This document shows, in pieces, positions 39,848 to 50,926 of a stretch of 64,000 nt of DNA. Under the pieces are notes generated by a model. That model was not told the origin of the DNA and searched no databases. It saw only the letters and a list, made by a program, of their open reading frames with translations. The first letter of the stretch is position 1; every line of letters starts with the position of its first letter. Source of the DNA: Nectonema munidae (Eukaryota > Nematomorpha > Nectonematoida > Nectonematidae). The stretch spans positions 808,501-872,500 of the forward strand of contig JAUIRK010000889.1 of NCBI GenBank assembly GCA_030549495.1. The letters run 5' to 3'. Made by a program: the position numbers and the translations under genes.

Positions 39848-40100
39848 AGTTAGTTAGTTCGTTCGTTAATCTGTCAGTTAGTTAGTTAACCGATTATCGA
39901 CCACAGTCGACATATGTCGACTTTACAAATATATGAATCGTCTGCGTTTATTAATGCTTTTTAATACAAATCTTCTGCTTTATACTAGATATCGTCTGAT
40001 TATTCTAGTTGTTAACGGGTTAATTAGTCAGTTACTAAATCAGATAGTTAGCTATAGTTGGTCAGTTTGTTAGTTTATTAATTTACTTCCATTAGCTAAA
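39848..40100 (+). repeat. (TTAG)n microsatellite interrupted by a TTAA miniature
   Basis: GTTAGTTAGTTCGTTCG-type units precede the miniature at 39886-40023, and TTAGTCAGTTACTAAATCAG-type units follow it. The miniature therefore landed inside this imperfect tetranucleotide array. Confidence 0.7.
39886..40023 (+). mobile_element. TTAA miniature element, subfamily A, copy A5
   Basis: Begins TTAACCGATTATCGACCAC and ends GTTGTTAACGGGTTAA. It has the AGTCGACATATGTCGACT palindrome and two CGTCTG blocks. It is well preserved and lies within a TTAG array. Confidence 0.85.
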
Positions 40101-42676
40101 CATTTAGTTAATTAGTTTGCTTTAAAAATAAATATATATAAAAAAAATTCTTTTTAGTTATAGAAAAGAAATACTGGATGTTTTATATTTGCAAATGTTA
40201 CTTAGACTTGAAAAAAAAGTAAAACTTTGTTAATCAACAATAAAATTTTAGTGATAATTAGTAATAATGTAGATATTACTAAAATTTTGGTACAAAGTAC
40301 TAATAATAATTTTTTTTTATTTATGTTTTCATAACACAAAATATTTAGTGATATTTTTATTTAACTTTTACACAATAAAAATTTTGTGGGAAGATGGAAA
40401 TTAAATGACTTTTCTTTTAGATACAAAATAAAAAGTAAAACTTACTTCGTCTGCAAAATAATTTTAATGAATTTAAAGTATTACGAAAGTTTTAGAAAAA
40501 GTACTTATATTAAAAAATATTTATTTATCTTATTCGTATCAAAAATTTTTAGTATTAAAATTTTTATATTAAATATTATTTAATTTTTAGTTTTAATTAA
40601 TTAGATTAATTTAAGATTAATTATTTATATTTTTTTAAATATAATATTATAGTACTACAAGTAGTATTTGTTTTTCTCTTCATGTAAAAATTATAATATT
40701 AGCATAACATTATGAAGTTTATGCCTTAATCACAAAAACAATAAAACCTAATTAAATTAAATGTACTTGCTTTAACTTTTACTAATGCTTTAACTTTTGA
40801 AATGATTGTGCATTTTTTTAAATCTAGAGGGTCATACTTGAACCACAATTCTTCATTTAATATTGAAATATAATAACAGGTGAAGGAAAAAAATGAAGAA
40901 GATGCAACTAATTAAATAATTAAACTAACAATATTTTAGATAAAAACTTGTTTAGTCGACTAAAACTCATATGAACTTCACTCAAAAACTTATCTTGTCA
41001 TGAAAGTAACTGGATTGAAATAAATTTATGATAAATTACATTAAAAAGCAGACGACAAAATTTTTAAATAAAGTTAATATCATAAACCCCATAGGACAAA
41101 CACAACAACAAATTTACAAAACAAGATTACACAAACAATAATTTGAACTAAAGGAAATATAAATTCAGAATTCAAAGTTTTGAAATAAATTAACACAAAT
41201 TGAAAGCAGACTACAAGTTTCTTAACTAATTTTAGAATAAATTCCAATAAAAACAGACGACTTTATTCAATCTTGGATTGATGCACTAAATCTAAACAAA
41301 AGTTGGTCAAACTAACTACTTTAAATGGTTACTGTAGAAAATGCATAACTTTATTATTCCTGGTAAATACCATAGTAGTATTAAATTCACTTTCAATGAG
41401 GTAAAACTTCTGACTAAAAAATCATCTCAAACAAAAAATTTTGAAGTTCTCTATATCATTAACTTATTATCCAAATTGCCAACCTAACAGAAAAATATTG
41501 AAAATATTTATTTGTTCAAAAAATTAAGTAAAAGCTCTCAATTTACATACATTAAAAGTAAAATTCCTATAAAAATGATAAATCTTAATTTTACCACTTT
41601 TTGTTAGCTTCTATAGTTGTGTAAGTACCACGTTTTATTTTCAGTGAAGGATCTTTAGAAATTCTATTTATATCCGGTTTTGACTGCATAGAATTGAGTA
41701 AGAAATCCAATTTTAAAATTCATCACCTTCCCTCTAACCTGCTTCTATAACTAATAAATCTCGTTCAAACTTCATCTCCTTCTCTCTGTGTGTTGAGATT
41801 AAACAAGAGGAGAAGTAAGTATACACATAACTCAAAGGAAACTACTAAATCAGAGTTGAAAGCAAACGTTAACAAGCGCATGAATTTAACGGGTTATATA
41901 TCATAGTGTTACTTCCAATATAACATAGAGATTTTGCATATATGTATAATGTATATGTGTTATTTTTACATGTATATGATATTTGATATTTGTAATGAAG
42001 AATCACTACAGACAATGTTTGTTTTAGATCATGACAAATTAGGTATAAGAGCTTAAAGGAAAATGCATACATTAGCAAAACTTCTTGACAAGACACCGAG
42101 AAATTTTGTTTGTAATCATCACTCTCTCTCTCTCTCTATCCTGTGTAGTAAAATTCCCCTAAAGATTAGTGATTTATGATTTTACTAATTGGATGCGAAA
42201 TATTTCAAATTTTAATTAGTAAAGATAATCTTTAAAAACTATTACACATGAGATAGTAGTAAATTTAAAATTTATTTGTTCAAGTTTATATTAATTTTCT
42301 GATTTTTATAACTATTTATTTTAAAATTAAAAAAAACAATGTATTACAATAGCGAAATTAAAAAAATTTTATTCCGTAAAAATACCTTAGAAAGAAGAGA
42401 TTAAGGGGGTAAAAAGTATCCATTTTTAATGAGATAATTTCTCATTATTTATTAAAAAATTGCATGCAAAATTTCAGGTCTAAAAAAGAGAATTTCTATT
42501 TCCTACCAAACTTAAAAATAAAGCTACAAAAATATCACTGCAAATTACTGATTTTTATATTTTTACCAATTTTATTTTATTTAATAACCCATTTTGGTTC
42601 GGGCAAGCAAACGATTTTGATTAAGCCTTATTGAATTCCTTTGGAAGTAATTGAATTCGTCAGTATTATTCTACAG
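40024..42676. other. gene-free AT-rich stretch (putative intron)
   Basis: No exon seen. Isolated AAGCAGACGACAAAATTTTT and AAACAGACGACTTTATTC pieces at about 41045 and 41256 look like remnants of the TTAA miniatures. A (CT)n run is at 42119-42140. Confidence 0.5.
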
Positions 42677-42739
42677 CAGTGGTTCTCAACCGAAGGGGGA
42701 AGGGGGTTCCCCATAGGGGGAATTTAGCAGTTCCAAGTG
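42677..42739. mobile_element. single hAT-like terminal sequence
   Basis: CAGTGGTTCTCAACCGAAG, followed by a G-rich block, matches the usual terminus of hAT miniatures. I found no second end, so it looks truncated by, or abutting, the LINE that follows. Confidence 0.5.
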
Positions 42740-44110
42740 GGGATGATTTTTAATTTGATTTTTAATTTCTCTATTCCTAGTTATTGTAATCTAACACCAC
42801 ACATCAACGCGGATCTAAGAAAATGCATTCTATTACAACAGGCCTTCAATCTATTCACAACATTATTGCAGAAGGTTTCAACAAAAAGAAACCCTTCCAC
42901 CACACCATCACAACACCATTAGATCTAAGCAACGCATTTGACACACTTGATATCCATCTTCTCATACAAAAAAATCACCCACAAAACAAACTATTTTAGG
43001 TTAAAACACTTATAAAAAACATAACACTACCCTCTCACGCCACACACGCACAGGGGTACCCCAAGGGAGCTCCCTCTCTCCTATATTATTATCACCATTA
43101 CATCCACTAACCAAAGCATCACAAAAGCCACTCTCAATGCACAAGCATGCATTGACAATATAAACTCAAACTTAACCACACAAAGTCACAAGCAACACAC
43201 TTTACGCAATATAATTCTGAACACAACACAAAACTAAACATAAAAATCAACAACTTTATCATAGACACTTATACACATCGAAAAATCCTGGGCATCACAT
43301 TCTAATCCAATATCACATACAACAGACACATACTCAACACCAAAGAATCAGCAAGTAAAAGGCTCAATATACTCAAAGCCCTATCAGGAACTTCCTGAGG
43401 CAAACACAAAGAAACCATAACAAATACATATAAAACTATAACACGTCCAATTTTAGAGTACGGTTCCATAATATGGGGATACAATCTCTCAAGCAAACCT
43501 TTCCAAACTAAAAACAACACAAAATACAACTTGCTGATTGGCTACAGGTCACATATGTGATACAAACACACAACAATTTAGCCAAAGCCGCCAAGATACT
43601 TCACCCCCTTCACAACCTCTACACTTCCTCCAAACTCCACTGACACATTGAAAGCTTATTATTTTACTCCATACATGTCAACACAAAGACAACACATACC
43701 CCACTGCACTCACCAACCAAACTATCCACACCCAAACGGTCACCAATTACCTCAATTCACTTTCAATCTTACCAATCCACAACTCTACACCACCCCCATA
43801 CATAAATCTGAATAATCTTTGCCAATCAAAAGCAGACGTATTCTCGCCCAATTAAAATCAAACAAATCCTCATTTCAATCGAATATTTACACAAAATCAG
43901 CCCCAAAACATGCCCCTCGCCTCACTGCCCTCTCTGCAAAACACACCCACACAATACAGAACACCTGTTCAACTGCCCACATATAGCCACACATCTCAAG
44001 CATCTCGATCTTTGGCTTAACCCACCCGCGGTTACCAACCTTCTCTCAGAATAGAAAAACAATCTAGGAACACCTCCTCCTCAAACCACCATATTACATC
44101 ATTAAATCCC
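42740..44110 (+). mobile_element. decayed LINE (Jockey/CR1-like reverse transcriptase, 3' part)
   Basis: Pieces of a non-LTR reverse transcriptase appear in order across the frames: LDLSNAFDTLDIHLLIQK (motif A), TGVPQGSSLSPIL (motif B), RKILGITF, LNILKALSGTS followed by ETITNTYKTI and ILEYGSIIWG, and a C-terminal zinc-knuckle-like stretch CPLCKTHPHNTEHLFNCP then DLWLNPPAV. The catalytic (Y/F)ADD box is missing; sequence jumps from motif B to the segment normally just after it, so a deletion is likely. Frame changes and stops are frequent, so the copy is old. The + strand is markedly poor in G and rich in A and C. The 5' part is absent, and I found no target duplication. Confidence 0.8.
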
Positions 44111-44885
44111 ATATTCCTATATACTAACATTACACATTGATTTAAATATTAAAAATTCTTACTAATTTTCAAAGTCACATATATTTATCATATAAGCTAA
44201 TCTATGATTCTGCCTAAAAAAGTGGAGATTTTTACTTACTCAAACTTAACCTCATTATTTTAAGAACATATTTAACCACATATTTAAGAACTTATAATCT
44301 CATTGAATTTGAGTATATAAACGGAATACAAAACTGATTTAGCCATAAAGTGATAAACATTTTTTGTTTAAAAAATGTATATTTATATTACAACCACTTT
44401 TCTAGAGCGAGGCTTTTATTAACCCTATCAATGCCGAAGGCAGAGGGGCCCATCTCCCTCTACCCTCAACTAAAACTTCTATTGTACAAAATTGGCAAAA
44501 TATATGCCTCAAACTTTGTGACTTTTCCTAAAATCGCAAGCTCCATCTTTTGATACTATTATTAAGGCTGTTGCTCTCTCATTTCAAAAAGGGGCAATCT
44601 ATAACTTATAACTTCGATTTTACATTAGATACGCCCTTGAAATTTTATAATCACATATATATTGGAACATATCACAGTTATGCATGCATATTTTTCCAAT
44701 AAACATGGCAACTTTGTAGCAAATGTCAATCAAAATTTTGATTGATGATAAAATTGCTTACAAAAACATTGATTTAACCCTGGAAAGACCATGTATCTTA
44801 TATATCAAGTAAGACCACACCGGTCAATTGACCGATATGGTATTTCAGCTATTTTCGTTGAGTTATGATATAAACGTTATCAAAA

Positions 44886-45573
44886 AAACGAATGAGCAAC
44901 CTATCATTCACGTACACATTCTTGCAACAAAAGGATGTTGAGAGTGTTTTCCCAACATATTTATGACGTGCGTACTGTTGCTTCACAAAATATTTAACTT
45001 TTTACATAAGAATTATGTTGTGTCGTCACTAATTCTTCATTGAACTATGTTTTGATAAATAAATGTTGATATTTGACATATATGTGATACATGATTTACA
45101 TTACCATGGAATATTGTAACGACCTTGGTAAAGTAAGAGATATTTGAAACGCAGCGATACGTGTGTGCATAATTCGGAATTATATTGATTCTTCTTACTT
45201 CTTCAACTCCATAACAATCTTATCAGAACAAAAACGAATGAAGCAACCTATCATTCAAGTACACAATTCTTGCAACAAAAAGGATACGTTGAGAGATGTA
45301 TTTCCCAACATATTTATGACGTGCGTACTGTTGCTTCACAAAATATTTAACTTTTTACATAAGAATTATGTTGTGTCGTCACTAATTCTTCATTGAACTA
45401 TGTTTTGATAAATAAATGTTGATATTTGACATATATGTGATACATGATTTACATTACCATGGAATATTGTAACGACCTTGGTAAAGTAAGAGATATTTGA
45501 AACTGCAGCGATACGTGTGTGCATAATTCGGAATTATATTGATTCTTTTTACTTCTTCAACTCCATAACAATC
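44886..45573 (+). repeat. tandem duplication (~346-354 bp) in the piggyBac 5' leader
   Basis: Copy 1 runs about 44886-45219 and copy 2 about 45232-45573. The last 250 bp or so of each are nearly identical, with one base inserted and one changed. The first 80 bp differ mainly by single-base insertions in copy 2. This is either a recent duplication or an assembly artefact. Confidence 0.85.
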
Positions 45574-45682
45574 ACAACTCTTCATTGACTCCTCCAATTA
45601 TTTGCTTTTCTCTTCATTGACTTCTCCAATTCCTTGCATTTTAATTTCCTCTACTTTGCGCATAAAATTTTTTTGGGAAAGA

Positions 45683-47280
45683 ATGGATTACACTACTGAC
45701 TCTTATGAAATCTCAAGCTCCAAAGAATTTTCTTCTTTATCTGTAAGCTCTGTCTTGGAATCCAGTGATACTTCACTTTCCTCTTCTGATACATATGTAT
45801 CTGGTTCATCTACTTTCCAATCAAAAGACAAGACAAGACTCTTTGGACAACTGAATGTCCTACATTGAGCAAGACACTTTCGCGTAATCTTCTTCGTAGA
45901 TCAGCTGGACCTACCCTTTTTATTAAAAATCGAGTTAACAATCTTCTTGATGTTTTTATGGAAGTATACGGATACAGAAGTATAAATGACATAATTAGAT
46001 TTACCGAAGAAGAGGCCAAAAGAAAAAGTGACTCAAACTTTTCTTTATCGTTGCCAAAATTTCATGCTTTCTTTGGACTTTGCATACTGAGAGGTGTCTT
46101 CAAAGGACGCAATGAACCTCTTCATAGTTTTTGGAACATAAATTATGGAAGACAAGTATTTAGCGACACAATGTCTCGTAATGAATTCAAAAAAATTTTA
46201 CTTTACTTGAGATTTGATGACAAAAACTCACGTTCTCTAAGAAAGGAAAAAGACCCGTTCGCAGCAATTCGCTCACTTTGGACTAGTACAACTGACAACT
46301 TTCAAAGATGCTATTTCCCCAATGAATCAGTAACCGTTGATGAACAACTATATCCATGTCGTAGTAGATGTAAATTTATCCAGTATATGCCCAACAAGCC
46401 ATCCAGATTTGGAATCAAGTTTTGGGTGCTCTGTGATACATACAATTATTATGTCTTACAAGCCTTTCCGTACACAGGTAAAGATAAGTCTCGAGTACAC
46501 TCAAGTCAAGGTGAGCATGTTGTTATAAAATTGTTAGACCCTTATAAAGATATGGGCCTAAATGTTACTTGTGATAATTTTTTCACAAGCCTCTCTTGTG
46601 CCAAAAACCTGTTGAAGATGAAGACAACTCTCGTGGGAACTATTAGATCTCACCGAAGAGAAATTCCAAATGAAATAAAATTTGAGAAAAAGGACACTCT
46701 TTACAAGTCGAAATTTCTTTTTACCCGTGATGAAGGCATCATGCTGATTGGATATAGAGCCAAAAAGAGCAAGGATGTTTTTCTCTTGTCATCACAGCAT
46801 CAGGATGTCAAAGTAATGCCTGAGGATTCAAAAAAGAGACCAGAGTGTATTCTTTACTACAATAAAACGAAAGGTGGAGTAGATACTGCTGATGAGATGC
46901 TGAGAGCGTTTTCTACAAAGCCTGGCTCTAGAAAATGGCCACTCTCAGTCTTTTTCAACTTACTAGACATGGTGTGTCTGAAAACTTATGTTTTATGCAA
47001 AGAATTGGAAATTACGAAGAAAAAAAGACGAGAGTTTTTGATTGAACTTGGCGAATCTCTTTGCGAGAAGGAACGAACTTCAAGGAGTAGTCAAAAAATA
47101 ATAATTCCAAATAAAGAAAGAACATCGACTTCCTCTGCAAAACTTTTGGCAGATGGGAAAAGAACGACATGTAAAATATGTCATAAAAATAAAACAAGAA
47201 CGTCTTGTCCTAATTGTTCTAACTACATATGTGGATCATGCTCTATCCAAGTATGTAAATTATGCTTGAAATTATCTTAA
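45683..47280 (+). pseudogene. piggyBac transposase, one frameshift near the N-terminus
   Basis: A 471-codon frame (45865-47280) encodes the DDE_Tnp_1_7-type transposase. Catalytic aspartates are visible at residues 159 (TVDEQLYP), 237 (TCDNFFTS) and 340, with 343 close by (GGVDTADEM), counted from 45865. A C-terminal cysteine-rich domain has eight cysteines at 436-467 (CxxC pairs), known in the family to bind the transposon ends. No ATG opens this frame. An ATG at 45683 in another frame gives the Ser-rich, acidic N-terminus typical of the family. The two frames meet where GACAA is present twice in tandem (45827-45836), so a 5-bp slippage duplication probably separates them. The catalytic part has no stop, so an intact relative may exist elsewhere. 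AATAAA lies at 47321. Confidence 0.9.
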
Positions 47281-47580
47281 ATTTGAGCTATAAAGTATTT
47301 CATTTCCTTTTCTTTAATTTAATAAAGTAGATTTTTTGCTTTTTTTTGTAAAATTAGAAAATTAATTTTCGGTCATTTGACCGGCATGGTCTTTGTTGAA
47401 GAAAAGCTTATATAAACGTCAATAATTCTTTAAAACAAAAAAAACTAATTCATATCATAATTTAGTGGAAAATAATAGAATTTTAAAGATTTCGAATAAA
47501 TCCGTTCAAATTTTAAAAAATTATAATAAATTGAAAAAAGTTTAACGGTCAATTGACCCACTTGGTCGTTCTAGGGTTAA

Positions 47581-48295
47581 ATTTTAAATAAAATTCATTT
47601 TTTTTACCAAATCGATCATCCTAATTCCATTTCTCAAATCAGTTTTAGCAGTTAGGATTTGAAAATGTCTAAAAGTATTTGCAGTTTACGCTCCAAAGAC
47701 ATTTAACCACATTTTAAATAAAATATAACCAAATCCAACATGCTGATTTAATTCTTGACCTATTTTTTACAATTAGAGTGTGAAAATGTCAATCATATTA
47801 ACAGAAATACCGTAGTGATGAAATAGAGAAAGTTCGATTTGATTTTTTGGACGAAAATCATTCAAAAATGATAATAAAAAAAAACATTTGATCATAAATC
47901 AACCAAAGTTAAGCAGTGAAGTTTCGCAATCAATTTATTAAAGTGGGTTCGGGAGAGAATTTTCTAACGAAAAAAGGGAGTCTCGCTCCGTCACTGAAGA
48001 AATAAAAATAGCGTTACGAATAGTGTTAGTACATAGTCTCGATTTCGAATCCAACAGTTAGGCTTCTTTTCTCATAGTTTGATACAAAGAGGCCCTAATT
48101 TACTTTTGCTCTTACAAAGAATAGCAAAAGCATATACAAAGTATCTCTCATTAGCTTTTTTATAGTTTTACGCCAATTTTATTATAGAAAATGTTTAAAA
48201 TGGGATTTATATAGATAAAATTGCGTTGAGACTTCATAAATAAAAGTTTTAAAGAAAATAAATTGAAAACGTTGAGTAAATCTTTTATTTAAAAC
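47581..48295. other. gene-free stretch (putative intron)
   Basis: AT-rich. A small GC-richer piece at about 47945-48070 (GGGAGTCTCGCTCCGTCAC) belongs to nothing I recognise. Confidence 0.5.
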
Positions 48296-48378
48296 AAAAT
48301 ACAAGCAATAGAAGGATTTTACGTCATAAAATATATCTGAAGAAGGTCATAGTGACCGAAATATTATTGCTTGTATTT
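48296..48378 (+). ncRNA. hammerhead-ribozyme-like three-way junction
   Basis: Three helices meet at one junction. The outer stem pairs AAATACAAGCAATA (48297-48310) with TATTGCTTGTATTT (48365-48378). The first inner hairpin is ATTTTA-CGTCA-TAAAAT (48316-48332). The second is GGTCA-TAG-TGACC (48345-48357). The single strands around the second hairpin are CTGAAGA(A) and GAAA, matching the hammerhead core CUGANGA and GAAA in the right order. One extra A follows CTGAAGA, and the strand expected to hold the cleavage site (GAAGG) is longer than usual and lacks a clear UH, so an inactive or merely similar fold is possible. Such motifs occur in some retroelements, including Penelope-like ones. Confidence 0.35.
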
Positions 48379-49308
48379 GGGATTTATATAAGTTTCGTGT
48401 ATACTAGAGAATTTGATATTATCTATCAATTTTGTTTAAAGGCACATAAAATACAATTAAATACACTTTTACAGAGTCTTAACTACAAATTGTTAGATAT
48501 TAAAATCATTTTCAAAATTGCATTGTTGTAAACTTCTAAATTTAATACAGTTGACACATTTAAAGAATTAATCAAATTTTTTAATCATGTCCAGACATAT
48601 CTGGTAATGAAGGAAAGTCAAGCATGCATAAAAATTAGAAAAAGGTGAGCAGAAATAGTACAAAAATGTGCTCGATGTTAAATTCTGCATGTTTTCCTGT
48701 ACTCTCATTTTTGGATATTGGGAGGATAAATCAAAATTGTCAAAGTTGTGAGCATTCACTCAGACAGAGAAAAAGCTTTCTCACAAGATTTATATTGACT
48801 TTCTAGGAGATATAAATCAATGCCTTTCAAGTTTCTTCCTAAACAGATTTATCCTTAGCTTTGAATATTAAGTACCATCAAAATTTCTTCCTTGTTACAC
48901 TAACAATACTCAAAAAATACCAAAATTGCCCTAAATCTTTTAGCATCTTTGATTAATAACATGGGCAAGCAAAGTGCAATGCTTTTTCCTCTAAAACTGC
49001 ATTAGAATACATTAAGTATTACTTGTTTGTGATTGGATGTGCAGTTTGGTGAGATTGCTTGATCCATCAATCAAAACAGTAAATAGGCTATCAATCAAGA
49101 GTGGTATTTGTCATTTTTGACAATGTTTTGCTCCTACCTTTCACAGTGTCCGCAATATGCTTAACATAGAAGAGTGTTGTAGTGATGGGAAATGAATGAG
49201 TAGTTTTCAACATTGTTCAACTCTCATTGGCATAAAAGCGTCTGACCTTGATTTCTGTATAATTATTTTTGTCTGTGTTTTCCATGTAAGGAAGGATATT
49301 GATCCTTT
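48379..49308. other. gene-free stretch (putative intron)
   Basis: No exon or element ends found. Confidence 0.5.
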
Positions 49309-49430
49309 TTAACCCTTTGAGGACCAAAATTTTTAAGACTATCGTCTGCTTTCTTTTTAAATAAATTTTTATATATTTAAAGCAGAAGACTTTTATTACT
49401 TGGTACCCTGGTGTCACTTCAAAGTTTTAA
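49309..49430. mobile_element. TTAA miniature element, subfamily C, copy C3
   Basis: Begins TTAACCCTTTGAGGACCA and contains GACTATCGTCTGCTTTC and AAAGCAGAAGACTTTTAT. The right end (TCAAAGTTTTAAAAG) is worn. Confidence 0.7.
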
Positions 49431-50358
49431 AAGTGTGTATAATATTAATTCGCTGTGTATCCATGTCAAATCAAAAAGTTCTAAATCGATTTGACATCCA
49501 TTAAACGAACTTAAAATCCTTAACTTACCGAATAGTTAACTTAAGTATCTAACTAACTCTGAAGTAAAAAAAATTGAAAAAAAGTTATAAAAAAAATTCT
49601 CTTTTACTTATTGATTGGTATTTCAACAAAAAAAAGAAATTAAATTTTTTTTGTTACAATCAATTCTTCAATTAAATAAAAATTTTCTTGAGTAAATCAT
49701 TTTTTAATTCAAAATTTCGCTCAAATTTGTAATTAATTTTTTATATTATATAGCAAAAATTTATTCGTGAAAGAAGGCAGAGAGAAAACCTTAATATTTT
49801 GAAAAGTAACTAAAATTAGCAAAAATATACAACTCTCTTACAATAATCATATTAATAATAATTAATAGGAAAAAATAATCATACAATAGAACTCTTAGTA
49901 AGGGCGGATCCAGAGTATGGCAAAAGAATTTTATCAATTCTTATAAAGCTAATCAACATATGCATATTAGTATATATATGCGATGCAAGAATTCAAAATA
50001 CACATCTTAACTCATTTTATGGTAGATGTTGTTTTATATGAAGATATTATATATTTTGAGGACCAAAAATTAATTTCTCTTTATCGTTAACGCCACCTGA
50101 CTAGTTCAATGATAGTTTTTAATTAGTAGGAAACAAAATTTAGCCAAAAATCCGGTTTTTTCTGAGTGGAGCTACATTGAAAAAAGCTTGGACAAATCTG
50201 AATTAATGTGTAAGTTAGTTTTTGGGTTTGTTTTATAAGATAGTTAATTAGCTAGCAAAATACACATAAGTATTATACTGGAAAAATTTTATCTCTTCCA
50301 TATTCTCTATGAAAATATTCTAACAAACGAATAAAAGTTGTACATTTTTCCCTTTCAG
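49431..50358. other. gene-free stretch (putative intron)
   Basis: AT-rich. It ends in a strong polypyrimidine tract and acceptor (TTTTTCCCTTTCAG) at 50345-50358. Confidence 0.5.
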
Positions 50359-50418
50359 GTTAGATCAACGATAAACAATTTAATAGAAAATAACATTCAA
50401 TGGAGAAGCGAATTTTGA
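50359..50418 (+). CDS. possible last exon of the LDLa precursor gene
   Basis: After the strong acceptor TTTTTCCCTTTCAG the phase-0 frame reads VRSTINNLIENNIQWRSEF then stops at 50416-50418. Exon 2 at 37840-38012 ends in phase 0, so the join is in frame and would give a protein of about 244 residues. The other two phases stop within a few codons. The intron would be about 12.3 kb, filled with mobile elements. The link rests only on phase, acceptor quality and the less AT-rich sequence that follows; it could equally be an unrelated acceptor-like sequence. Confidence 0.3.
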   Translation, partial: VRSTINNLIENNIQWRSEF

Positions 50419-50926
50419 AAGAATGCGCTCTCAACACGAGGATCCAACTTCTTCCAAACAACTCTCTTTCAAGAAAAAGAAGTTCAAAGCAAACGTGGTG
50501 GAACAACTTGGAAAGTGTTTCGGCCTTTAAAATCACGAAAAAGGAGATATGTGTAGTCGTAGCGAATGTCCCATAAGCTTTACAATACGCTTCAGGCACA
50601 CATATTTATACTATACTCATATAAACAGCACATATGGCAAAAGTATTATACCCTATGTATTATTGCATCCACATTTCAACCATCTTCTTCGGCTCCTGCC
50701 TTTTCTCTTCGTCATCATCAAATGCATCCCAAAAGTCGATCATTTTTATGGGAGATGAGTGTCAATGTGGAAAAATGTTTTTTTCATTTTGTAGCCCCCT
50801 AATACAAGAAAATATAAAGTAATTTTTATCCCAAAATTTCCTTTGATTCATATTAATAATTTTTTATCGTTCAACCCGTGGTGAATACTCATTTCGTATA
50901 CTTCATAACTTGTCGACCAATAAAAA
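50419..50926 (+). other. less AT-rich region, possible 3' UTR
   Basis: Composition stands out from its surroundings to about 50,820. A candidate poly(A) signal, AATAAA, lies at about 50921 in GACCAATAAAAATTG. Several short frames of 59-79 codons overlap on both strands, including MEKRILKECALN at 50400. None has a recognisable domain. Confidence 0.3.

Larger units (their letters stand above)
44774..47580 (+). mobile_element. piggyBac-superfamily DNA transposon, nearly complete
   Basis: The element is bounded by TTAA (44774-44777 and 47577-47580). The left end is CCCTGGAAAGACCA and the right end, inverted, is CCCTAGAACGACCA (12 of 14 match). Inside each end are palindromes: CGGTCAATTGACCG at 44821-44834, CGGTCATTTGACCG at 47370-47383 and CGGTCAATTGACC at 47546-47558. 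These may be transposase-binding sites (inference). It carries one transposase gene and a duplicated 5' leader. The sharp ends and long ORF suggest a fairly recent insertion. Confidence 0.95.

Noticed and set aside
42737-42922. 61-codon ORF as a gene
   Set aside because: It is a chance frame across the junction of the hAT-like end and the decayed LINE.
45810-46019. Minus-strand ORF opposite the transposase
   Set aside because: It is antisense to the piggyBac coding region and without support of its own.
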